From contig CAZTJO010000026.1 in assembly GCA_964614095.1 (NCBI GenBank), positions 1 through 25,464 of the forward strand: DNA of 25,464 nt, written 5' to 3'. Below, one piece after another: positions 16,588-23,273 of the stretch (within the stretch, counting starts at the first letter, position 1; the number at the start of each line of letters is the position of its first letter). The DNA comes from CAZWKX01 sp964614095. GTDB taxonomy: Bacteria > Actinomycetota > Acidimicrobiia > Spongiisociales > UBA11373. The position numbers and the translations under genes were made by a program. The notes beneath the pieces are model-generated. The model was given only the letters and a program-made list of their open reading frames with translations, was not told the origin of the DNA and did not search any database.

Positions 16588-18471
16588 TCATTGTTCCTCG
16601 TTCTCTTCGGCCGCCTCGGGAGGACTCACTGGAGGCCGTTCGGCGGCATAAGAGCGGGCCAGCAGTGCCGCCGAGCCCTTCAGGTCTCTTCGGAGCGGGG
16701 CTCGATTGAACATGTAGCCCAGCACCGGCGTGCCGGTGAGCTGGATGCGATCCATGACCTCCTCAATGGCCGACACCCGAGTCCCATAGGGGATCAGCAG
16801 TGCCACGCTGGACAGATGACTCACGAGCGTGCTCGAGTACGCCACCTCGAGCAGCGGAGGCATGTCCACCAGCACCAGGTCGTAGGAGGCCTCGAGAGAT
16901 CGCAGGATCATTGGGATCTCGTCGGAGGAGAAGAAGCTGGGTGTCTGTCCGGGCAGGCTGTCGCGCCCCAGCAGGTGCAGCACACCCTTTTCGTCGGGCG
17001 TCCTGAACACCTCCATGGCGGCGATGGTCTTTTCCTCTTTGTCGTCCTTGCCCCGTCTGGAGATCGTGACCGGCGCCGGAATGGCGGTGCCACCCGACAG
17101 CAGCAATCTGCTGAGAGCCTGATCGCCGTAATCGGCATCGAGAGCGAGCACGCGTTGCCCTTCCTCCGCGGCTGCCAGCGCCGTGTTGGCGATGGCCACG
17201 GTCTTGCCGTGGCCGGAACCGGCGGTGACGAAGGCGGCGGAGAAGCCCATGTCACGCTTCTTGCTCCCGGAGGAGACGGCGGATGCAGCGCGAAGGTCGA
17301 TGGCAGCAGCGGCAAACCTGAATGCTTCGGCCGCCATCGAGTCACGAGCTTCGGTGACCGGCAGCTGGGTGGTGAGCCGCTCTTCTTTGAAACTGGGAAC
17401 CTCGGCGAGAAGTGGGATGCCCAGGGAGATCTCAGGCTGAACCCTGGCGGTGAAGGTTCGGCGTCTCAGCGCAAAGACGTAGGCGATCCCGGCGCCCACC
17501 GGAAAGCCCAGGAGTAATGCCAGCAGCACGTTTCGTTTGTAGCTGGGTGCGCCCGGGGGCGCCGCGCTGAGGGCCCTGGTGGAGTGGGCGACTCCGCTTC
17601 CGATCAGCTCTATATCGATCTCCAGCTGGGACCTTTCGACCATGAGATTGGACTGGAGACCGACCACTCTGCTCTGCTCCTGCTGAAGTACGTCCAGTCC
17701 GGCGGGCTGGCCCTGCACGTCGAGGGCCAGCTGGACCGCCTGCAGCTCCTGGTAGAGAACGTTTATCTCATCTTCGATCAGTGCCAGCTCTTCGGCCGAG
17801 GCGCCGACGGTGCGGCCCTGCAGCGCCGTCAGGCGCTCGACCGTATCCTGGTACTGCTCATCGAGTTGTGCTCTGGCTGCGTCGGCGGCCCAAAGATCGT
17901 CTATCTCCTGCTGGATCGAGGCGAGGTCGGCTTCGTACTGCTGGATTGAGTTGTCGAGTTCATCGAGACGCTCCTGGAAGTTGCTCTCCACGTCGGAACG
18001 AGTCGTGTACTCATAGGCATCAACGAGCGCGTTGGCGCCCGCCGTGGCCAGCTCTTGGCTGCCGGCACCAAAGTGGACGAAGATGGTGTTGTTGGATTGG
18101 GTCGCCAGCACTTCGGTGGATTCGATGATTTGCTGTGTAGACAGGCGAAATGATGGATCGTTTGGGTTGTCCTGCTCGAGGAGTTGCTGGACACGTTCCG
18201 CAAGAGGTGTTGAGTGCAGGACCTGCGCCTGTTCGAGGGCATAGCGACTCGCCTGGCTGGTGACCCGCTGGAAGAGCGTGTCGGTCAGGGGATCCTCGAC
18301 GGTGAGAGATGCTTCGGCCAGCCAGCGATCATCGACCGACTGGAGAACACTCGCGACGACGCCGAGGAAGCCAAAAGCGACGACGGTGGCCAGCACCAGC
18401 CACTTGTAACGCCAGGCAGAGCCGAACACGGTCGGTTCAAAAGATGTGGCTTGGTCGTCATATGCCGTCAT
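16588..18471 (-). CDS. Polysaccharide co-polymerase with BY-kinase-like ATPase domain (Wzz/Wzc type)
   Basis: 627 aa. TM1 at about 23-44 follows a short cytoplasmic N-terminus. The extracytoplasmic Wzz domain has a long coiled coil (about 165-290). A proline-rich PPGAP precedes TM2 (about 313-336). The cytoplasmic part is a MinD/CpsD-like ATPase: Walker A GSGHGKT (418-424), Walker A' region VLALDADYGD (441-450), Walker B-like LVLVDMPPLL (about 532-541). Known role: control of chain length and coordination of synthesis and export, with cycling of tyrosine phosphorylation. Unlike classic BY-kinases, the C-terminus (from RSYAAERPPVS) has only one tyrosine and ends in an acidic PEAAEENEEQ tail, so autophosphorylation of a Tyr cluster is unlikely. 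ATG at 18471 has GAGGA-type sequence about 4-5 nt upstream. Probably first gene of a two-gene transcript with the Wzy-like gene. Confidence 0.88.
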   Translation of the reverse strand: MTAYDDQATSFEPTVFGSAWRYKWLVLATVVAFGFLGVVASVLQSVDDRWLAEASLTVEDPLTDTLFQRVTSQASRYALEQAQVLHSTPLAERVQQLLEQDNPNDPSFRLSTQQIIESTEVLATQSNNTIFVHFGAGSQELATAGANALVDAYEYTTRSDVESNFQERLDELDNSIQQYEADLASIQQEIDDLWAADAARAQLDEQYQDTVERLTALQGRTVGASAEELALIEDEINVLYQELQAVQLALDVQGQPAGLDVLQQEQSRVVGLQSNLMVERSQLEIDIELIGSGVAHSTRALSAAPPGAPSYKRNVLLALLLGFPVGAGIAYVFALRRRTFTARVQPEISLGIPLLAEVPSFKEERLTTQLPVTEARDSMAAEAFRFAAAAIDLRAASAVSSGSKKRDMGFSAAFVTAGSGHGKTVAIANTALAAAEEGQRVLALDADYGDQALSRLLLSGGTAIPAPVTISRRGKDDKEEKTIAAMEVFRTPDEKGVLHLLGRDSLPGQTPSFFSSDEIPMILRSLEASYDLVLVDMPPLLEVAYSSTLVSHLSSVALLIPYGTRVSAIEEVMDRIQLTGTPVLGYMFNRAPLRRDLKGSAALLARSYAAERPPVSPPEAAEENEEQ

Positions 18472-18596
18472 CGGGTCCTCGGTTGGGAGACAAGTCTGGG
18501 CAAAGAATACTCTGGGTCACTACTACGGTTGCCGTTCTGTTGATCGGCGGCTTCATCAGTGCGATCGGTGGACCCGGTGAACCACTCCTGCGCTAA
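18462..18596 (+). CDS. Possible small single-membrane-span protein (44 aa)
   Basis: An open frame from ATG 18462 to TAA 18594-18596 encodes 44 residues with a polar, basic start (MPSSGPRLGDKSGQR) and one hydrophobic segment (ILWVTTTVAVLLIGGFISA) followed by a short Gly/Pro tail. The make-up is that of a small membrane protein, and it lies divergent from the co-polymerase gene, overlapping its first 10 bases. Against it: no Shine-Dalgarno, and chance hydrophobic frames are common in GC-rich DNA. No function is proposed. Confidence 0.22.
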   Translation: MPSSGPRLGDKSGQRILWVTTTVAVLLIGGFISAIGGPGEPLLR

Positions 18597-19128
18597 GTGG
18601 TATGGCCGCCACTCTAAGTAGCGAAGCGGAATGGAGCAACCGAGTCGTGCGGTGCGGTCGGTGGGGGTTCGGGGGGCTGAAAGAGGAGCAATCAAGAATC
18701 AGCCGGCCTCCCCTCGAGGGGGCCGTCCGGGAGCATCGGGATCCAGGCTGGTGTAGGCTCGAGCGAGGACAGCTGGAGGATTGTCTCTCGACCGTTGTAA
18801 GCCGGGATTATGCACACTTCGTGAACCGCGTTTGACCACACACCTGCGCCGATGTCGGTCGGATTGAACAGGGAAGGATTGCACGTTGGGGCCATCCGGC
18901 GGCCTTGTGGCGTGAAGGAACAAGGGGGGATCGAGGGGGGCCCTTCAGAATCGCTCAACAGAGCAGAAACGATTGGACAGATGAGGGGTGACCACGTAGA
19001 GTAGTCACCAGTCGGAGTGGATGGCTGGCGCCAAGGGCCCAAGAACCTCTCTGGGTATCTGCGCTGGCGAGGTGATCAGCCATCGTATGGAAGGGCGGCG
19101 CTGTGCTGGCGCCGATGAAGGGTGATAG
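18472..19128. promoter_or_regulatory. Large divergent intergenic region (657 nt) with inverted repeats
   Basis: This is the longest gap in the window. It separates the leftward co-polymerase/polymerase genes from the rightward initiating transferase and so must hold both promoters. Apart from the doubtful 44-aa frame (18462-18596), no gene is credible. Structures seen: CGCTAAGTGG (18591-18600) pairing with CCACT...TAGCG (18609-18623, 5-nt bulge); GGCTGA/TCAGCC around 18678-18713; GGTGAC/GTCACC (18987-18992 with 19004-19009); and two copies of CTGGCGCC (19025-19032, 19106-19113). The length and structure suggest operators or a structured leader controlling exopolysaccharide synthesis, but no known riboswitch class was recognised. 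Confidence 0.42.
18591..18623. repeat. Imperfect inverted repeat in the divergent region
   Basis: The left arm CGCTAAGTGG pairs with the right arm CCACT-CTAAG-TAGCG when the middle CTAAG is looped out, giving 10 pairs around an 8-nt loop. It lies 120-150 bases upstream of the co-polymerase gene start and could be an operator or a hairpin. No T-run follows, so it does not look like a standard terminator. Confidence 0.35.
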
Positions 19129-19974
19129 GTGTCCTTGATGGGATCGAGCGAGCGGGCCGGAAGCGGAGAACCTGAGATTCGGACGATTGTCGGTCTGAAA
19201 GAGGCCGGCGTTGGTCTGAAAGAGGCGACCGCTCCCCAGCACGATATCCACGACACGACTCAGGCAGTCGTCGTCGATCTGGCCACCGGCGAGCTTCTTG
19301 TCGATGTATGGTCGGTTGCCGAGCAGCTGCCGCTGCCGCTTGTTGAGACGGCGCCGCTCCTGACGGCATCACACTGGAAGCTGGCCGTCAAGAGGGCCGT
19401 CGACATCGTCGGCGCCGTCGCTTTGCTCTTCCTGACTCTTCCTATCATCGTGGTGATCTCAGTGGCTGTGGCGACGACCTCCCGGGGTCCGATCCTGTAT
19501 CGCCAGGAGCGAATCGGTCGTGACAGGCGATCGTTCACATTCCTCAAATTCCGCTCGATGTATCGCGACGCCGAGTCTCGACTGGCCGGCCTGCAATACC
19601 TGAACGATGCCTCGGGCCCGATCTTCAAGATGAAGAGCGATCCGCGGGTTACCCCGGTGGGTCGGGTGTTGCGTCGATGGTCGGTGGACGAGCTGCCTCA
19701 GCTGATCAACGTCCTCCTCGGCCACATGAGCCTGGTTGGGCCCCGTCCTCCGCTGCCGCAAGAGGTGGCCGAGTACGGTGCTGAGGCTCGGCAACGTCTG
19801 CTGGTGAAGCCGGGAATCACCTGCATCTGGCAGGTGAGCGGCAGATCCGACATCGATTTCGACAGGTGGGTGGCCATGGATCTCGAGTACATCTCCAACT
19901 GGAGCCTGTCGCTCGATCTCAGGCTGCTCCTTCGCACCATTCCAGCAGTGCTGGGCCGACGCGGGGCCTATTAG
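19129..19974 (+). CDS. Undecaprenyl-phosphate sugar phosphotransferase (initiating transferase)
   Basis: 281 aa from GTG at 19129, chosen because AAGGG (19118-19122) lies 6 nt upstream; ATG at 19138 is the alternative. Residues 81-281 are a bacterial sugar transferase domain: SHWKLAVKRAVDIVGA leads into one membrane segment (about 92-114), then YRQERIGRDRRSFTFLKFRS, the catalytic Asp-Glu pair in SVDELPQLINVLLGHMSLVG (D187, E188), GPRPP (204-208) and KPGITCIWQVSGRSD. Known reaction: transfer of a sugar-1-phosphate from a nucleotide sugar to undecaprenyl phosphate at the cytoplasmic membrane, the first step of repeat-unit assembly. It is the short, ExoY/CpsE-like form. The first 80 residues are a soluble extension of unknown role, with a 7-residue internal repeat (VGLKEAG/VGLKEAT, from a 14-nt sequence repeated at 19192 and 19213). 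The sugar specificity cannot be read. Confidence 0.93.
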   Translation: MSLMGSSERAGSGEPEIRTIVGLKEAGVGLKEATAPQHDIHDTTQAVVVDLATGELLVDVWSVAEQLPLPLVETAPLLTASHWKLAVKRAVDIVGAVALLFLTLPIIVVISVAVATTSRGPILYRQERIGRDRRSFTFLKFRSMYRDAESRLAGLQYLNDASGPIFKMKSDPRVTPVGRVLRRWSVDELPQLINVLLGHMSLVGPRPPLPQEVAEYGAEARQRLLVKPGITCIWQVSGRSDIDFDRWVAMDLEYISNWSLSLDLRLLLRTIPAVLGRRGAY

Positions 19975-19978
19975 GCCC

Positions 19979-20025
19979 GACCCGCCCCGGCGGCTGCATC
20001 CCAATACGGTGAGGCCCGCCGGGTC
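19979..20025. terminator. Possible terminator hairpin after the initiating transferase gene
   Basis: GACCC-GGCGG (19979-19993, with GCCCC looped out) can pair with CCGCCGGGTC (20016-20025) across a 22-nt loop. It starts 4 nt after the stop codon of the sugar transferase gene, in the space between convergent genes. There is no T-run, so an intrinsic terminator is only possible. Confidence 0.3.
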
Positions 20026-20086
20026 CCCGGCTTGGCCGATTCCGTGCTGCGTCTTGCGTTTATGACGCGACGATCTGCTGACACTG

Positions 20087-20098
20087 CCCCGGCCGGGG
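20087..20098. repeat. GC palindrome abutting the stop of the lipoprotein gene
   Basis: CCCCGGCCGGGG is a perfect 12-nt palindrome directly adjacent to the minus-strand stop codon at 20099-20101. It may help end transcription between the convergent genes or may be chance in GC-rich DNA. Confidence 0.3.
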
Positions 20099-21847
20099 TC
20101 AGGAGCCCTGTTCGAGGATGGTGAGTAGCGCCTGGTATTTAGGTGAGTCGGTCTGTTCGTAATGCTGCCGAGCGCCAAAGCGTGCAGTTGCGGTCCATTT
20201 GCCGGTGTCGAGGTAGTGGGCGAAGAGCTGGACGCCGGCTTGGTGTTGGTTGACGAGATGGGTGAGGTAGAGGTCGGTCATGCGGGGGTGCATGTTGGCT
20301 TGGTCGAAGAGGTTTTCGATTTGGTGTTGTTTGGTCTGGTCACCGTTGCAGTAGTTGGTGGTGAGGTGTTGGCCGCCTTCGTAGACGATGAGGGGGATGC
20401 CCAGACTCTGGGTGATTTGGGTGTGGGCCGTGGTGCGCTGGAGGGCGATGGGGAGGGATTGGGTTTCGAGGTAGTCGAGGAGCTGGTCGATGGTCATGCC
20501 GGCGATCTGTTCGCAGTTCTGGGGCCAGTTGGCTTCGAACCCGAAGTAGGCGCCGATGGCGATGGTGTCGGTGTGCTCCAGCACACCGGGCTCGTTGACG
20601 ATGATTCGAGTGGTTGAGGCCGCCCATTCCTTGGATCCGGTGACTGCCGTGAAGGCATCGGGATCGCCGTAGGTGTTTTCGAAGGTGATGAAGATTTCGG
20701 TGGAGCGTTGGGCGTAGTACTTGATGGCGGCTTGGTAGCCGTCGGTGTCGAGGCCGAGGTTGAGGCCTTGGTTGCGGGCGTAGGTGTGTTGGTCGAAGGT
20801 GGTGTTCCATACTTCGTTGGAGTATTCGATGTAGGGGGTGAGTTGGGGGTTGAGCTGGTCGGCGAGGGTGGTGGCGAATTGTTGGGCGTAGTTGTTGTCG
20901 GCGAGGTGGGGGATGTTGAACCAGGGGTTGAAGCCGACGCGGTTGGCCAGGTCGATCATGATTTCTAGGGGGGGTCCGTTGTAGGTCCATTGGGCGTCGC
21001 TGAGTTGGGGGCGGTCGGACCAGGAGGTTTGGGTGGAGTGGTTGGTGTGCTGCCAGTTCATGAACCGTACGGTGGAGTAGCCGCGTAGGGAGTTGAGGAA
21101 GTCGGGGTGGAAGACGATCTGGTTGTAGTGGTCTTCGAAGCTTAGGTAGTCGTCTCGGTTGGGGTCGGGGTTGTAGATGACGGTGTAGGGGTCGTTGGCG
21201 TAGATGCCTCCGGGCATGATGACACGAATGTTGCGTATGTAGTTGTCGGGGTTGGTGGCCATGATGTCGAGCTCGATGCCTGAGGTGGAGACCACCTCAA
21301 GAACGTCACGGCCCGGTGAGGAGGACACCAGGGTGGCTCCGGAGGTGTAGTTGAGTTGGCCTTCACCGTCGTAGAGGACCACGTAGCGCCCGGCGGGCCG
21401 GATGGGTAGCGGACCCCACAGCATGGTGGTGCGCGCTATCTGGTTGGGTTGCAGGGAACGCACCCAGCCGTGCTCATCCAGATCCAGCGCCCGTCCGTCA
21501 TTCCATACTGGAGCCTGGTCTGGTGCCCAGGGTGTGCCCGAAATCCACGGCGCCGACGCCTTGAACACGTCAACCAGCGACCACGCCGCATAATTGGCGA
21601 ACACCTCCAGATTCGTCCCCAAAAACGAAGCCGGCGGCAACTCCCAGCCTTCGTCGCCCGGCTGCAGCACAGTGATCGGCGGCAGGCCCTCCTGATCACA
21701 CCCCGGCTGTTCGCAGTTCGCGCTGCCGTTGTTGGTGCTGGTTGTTGGGTCCGGTCCGGATTGCCCACAGGCTCCGATCAAGAGGAGCAGGGCCGTCAGC
21801 AGGATCGCCGGACGAGGGCGTCTTTTTGTTGAGCGCGTCGGTGTCAT
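20099..21847 (-). CDS. Lipoprotein with clan-A glycoside hydrolase-like signature
   Basis: 582 aa from ATG at 21847, chosen because a lipoprotein signal follows directly: TKRRPRP, a hydrophobic core and LLIGAC with the lipidated Cys27. A Thr/Ser/Asn-rich linker (28-60) leads to the mature domain, which starts at ELPPASFLGTNLEVFANYA. A TIM-barrel hydrolase is suggested by PYIEYSNEVWNTT, whose Asn344-Glu345 matches the acid/base signature of clan GH-A, and IPLIVYEGGQHL, where Glu490 is a good candidate nucleophile. VGFNPWFNIPHLADNNYAQQ fits the strand and loop before the acid/base. I do not recognise a defined GH family. It probably acts outside the membrane on a polysaccharide, perhaps the product of this locus. 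A paralogue begins at the window edge. Coding-strand composition differs from its neighbours: C/A-rich, with CAA, GAA, AAC and ACC codons frequent. A longer in-frame start upstream would lack the signal. Confidence 0.75.
   Translation of the reverse strand: MTPTRSTKRRPRPAILLTALLLLIGACGQSGPDPTTSTNNGSANCEQPGCDQEGLPPITVLQPGDEGWELPPASFLGTNLEVFANYAAWSLVDVFKASAPWISGTPWAPDQAPVWNDGRALDLDEHGWVRSLQPNQIARTTMLWGPLPIRPAGRYVVLYDGEGQLNYTSGATLVSSSPGRDVLEVVSTSGIELDIMATNPDNYIRNIRVIMPGGIYANDPYTVIYNPDPNRDDYLSFEDHYNQIVFHPDFLNSLRGYSTVRFMNWQHTNHSTQTSWSDRPQLSDAQWTYNGPPLEIMIDLANRVGFNPWFNIPHLADNNYAQQFATTLADQLNPQLTPYIEYSNEVWNTTFDQHTYARNQGLNLGLDTDGYQAAIKYYAQRSTEIFITFENTYGDPDAFTAVTGSKEWAASTTRIIVNEPGVLEHTDTIAIGAYFGFEANWPQNCEQIAGMTIDQLLDYLETQSLPIALQRTTAHTQITQSLGIPLIVYEGGQHLTTNYCNGDQTKQHQIENLFDQANMHPRMTDLYLTHLVNQHQAGVQLFAHYLDTGKWTATARFGARQHYEQTDSPKYQALLTILEQGS
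21586..21640. repeat. 55-nt exact direct repeat shared with the first bases of the window
   Basis: These bases are identical to positions 1-55, in the same orientation, and diverge at the next base (C here, G at 56). They encode the segment around LPPASFLGTNLEVFANYA in both secreted paralogues. The left-hand extent of the match cannot be seen because the window begins there. Confidence 0.97.
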
Positions 21848-21974
21848 GGGATCCGTGGAGATGAACGATCGAGGCCGGCGGCCAGTGTACCCCTGGGGGT
21901 GTACTGGAGATCGCCAACGCCGGCCGAGCCCTTTTCGGACCGAAAGTCCAGAATCGCGATTATCACCGTTCCAC

Positions 21975-22030
21975 CGCTCTGCATTCTGCAATCTGCGTTC
22001 GGCAGTCTGCCTCCCCGAAATCCGCGATCC
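21975..22030. repeat. Degenerate heptamer repeat tract upstream of the AI-2E family gene
   Basis: About eight consecutive 7-base units with a GCATTCT-like pattern can be lined up: CGCTCTG, CATTCTG, CAATCTG, CGTTCGG, CAGTCTG, CCTCCCC, GAAATCC, GCGATCC. The related sequence CCAGAATCGCGAT at 21949-21961 runs in the opposite sense, so the region could fold. It ends 28 nt before the start codon at 22059. It resembles the short tandemly repeated heptamers known from some cyanobacterial genomes. Confidence 0.6.
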
Positions 22031-22058
22031 GCCGTGCCCCGCCCCGTACCCTCTCCTC

Positions 22059-23192
22059 ATGCATGATGTCGGCAAGCGCCCGTTGCCGTCGGAGATGGAT
22101 CGGTGGGGAATCCCGCGCTGGGTGATGCGGCTGGTCTTCATCCTGGCCGGGGTGGTGGTGACGCTATTTGCCGCCTATCACATCCTGCGGCAGCTGCGCA
22201 GCTTGATCGTCATGCTGGTGTTCGCCATGTTCCTTTCCATCGCGCTGGAACCCGGTGTCAACTACCTCCACCAGAAGGGGTGGCGGCGCGGCCTGGCCAC
22301 CGGTGCCATGTTCCTCGTCGTGCTGGTGGTGTCGGGGCTCTTCATCGGCTTGATGATCCCGCTCATCGTTGACCAGGTGAGCACGTTCATCGATCGGCTT
22401 CCGGGCTACATCGACAAGGCGGGTGAGTTGGCTCAGCGGTGGTTTGGATTCGAGTTTTCCAGTGATCGTGTCCGCGAGGCGTTTACCGATGCCAAGATCA
22501 ATCTCGCCGACTTCGCCAACGATGTGGCGGGGAGTGTGTTCGGCTTTGGGGCAACGTTGCTGGCCACCCTGTTCCAGCTTCTGACCATCGGGCTCTTCAC
22601 CTTCTATATGACCGCCGAAGGACCAAAATTGCGGCGGGCGATTTGCTCGCTGCTTCCACCGGAGAAACAACGTGAGGTGCTGCGCGTTCTCGACATCGCC
22701 ATCCAGAAGACCGGCGGTTATTTCTACTCCCGGGCCCTGCTGGCCCTTATCGCCTCCGCGCTGGCCTGGGCGGTGTTCTCCGTCATCAACCTCCCCTTCG
22801 CTTTGGCACTGGCGCTGTGGATGGGCCTTCTGTCCCAATTCGTCCCGGTGGTGGGGACCTACATCGGTGGGGCCCTGCCCCTTCTGATTGGCCTTTTCGA
22901 GGGATGGCAAGAGGCGCTGGTGGTGCTGGCCTTCATCGCCCTGTACCAGGTCGTTGAGAACTACTTCCTCGGCCCGAAGATCACCGCCCGCACCATGGCG
23001 CTGCATCCGGCGATCGCCTTCGGTTCCGTGATCGCCGGCGCCACCCTTCTGGGTGTTCCGGGGACGCTCATGGCGCTGCCGGTGGCGGCCACGTTCCAGG
23101 CTTTTGTCAGCACCATCTTGCGGCGTCATGAAGTGGTCGAGTCGTATCTGACCGAAGAGGAGGAGGAAGAAGAAGAACCGGCGAAAGTGTAG
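22059..23192 (+). CDS. AI-2E family transporter (PerM/UPF0118-like membrane protein)
   Basis: 377 aa from ATG at 22059, the first Met giving a normal N-terminus for the family; earlier in-frame codons run through repeat DNA. The pattern is typical of the family: two to three N-terminal helices (MRLVFILAGVVVTLFAAY; LIVMLVFAMFLSIALEPGV; MFLVVLVVSGLFIGLMIPLI), a soluble amphipathic section (about 110-165), then four to five C-terminal helices including PVVGTYIGGALPLLIGL and VIAGATLLGVPGTLMALPVA. Members have been linked to export of the signal AI-2 or to ion transport, and the substrate here is unknown. The protein ends in an acidic run of eight Glu (TEEEEEEEEPAKV). No Shine-Dalgarno precedes the ATG (CCTCTCCTC), so a leaderless transcript is possible. 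The gene is bracketed by heptamer repeats and faces the acyl-CoA dehydrogenase gene convergently. Confidence 0.88.
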   Translation: MHDVGKRPLPSEMDRWGIPRWVMRLVFILAGVVVTLFAAYHILRQLRSLIVMLVFAMFLSIALEPGVNYLHQKGWRRGLATGAMFLVVLVVSGLFIGLMIPLIVDQVSTFIDRLPGYIDKAGELAQRWFGFEFSSDRVREAFTDAKINLADFANDVAGSVFGFGATLLATLFQLLTIGLFTFYMTAEGPKLRRAICSLLPPEKQREVLRVLDIAIQKTGGYFYSRALLALIASALAWAVFSVINLPFALALALWMGLLSQFVPVVGTYIGGALPLLIGLFEGWQEALVVLAFIALYQVVENYFLGPKITARTMALHPAIAFGSVIAGATLLGVPGTLMALPVAATFQAFVSTILRRHEVVESYLTEEEEEEEEPAKV

Positions 23193-23273
23193 AGAACTCA
23201 GGATTCAGAGTCGGTACAACGCGCTTCTCACAATCCCAAATTCTTCATTCTGCATTCTGAACCCTGAACTCTC
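23192..23273. terminator. Heptamer-built hairpin between convergent genes, possible bidirectional terminator
   Basis: The arm 23192-23211 (GAGAACTCAGGATTCAGAGT) is an imperfect inverted copy of 23254-23273 (ATTCTGAACCCTGAACTCTC): 16 of 20 positions pair normally plus one G-T, around a 42-nt loop. The right arm is part of a period-7 tract from 23231 to 23272 (CAATCCC, AAATTCT, TCATTCT, GCATTCT, GAACCCT, GAACTCT). The element fills the gap between two stop codons exactly, which suits a two-way transcription terminator or a mobile palindromic repeat. Confidence 0.6.

Noticed and set aside
21848..22141. N-terminal extension of the GH-like lipoprotein (98 extra residues) over the AI-2E gene start
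   Set aside because: It would bury the lipoprotein signal inside the protein and would be encoded by heptamer repeat DNA.
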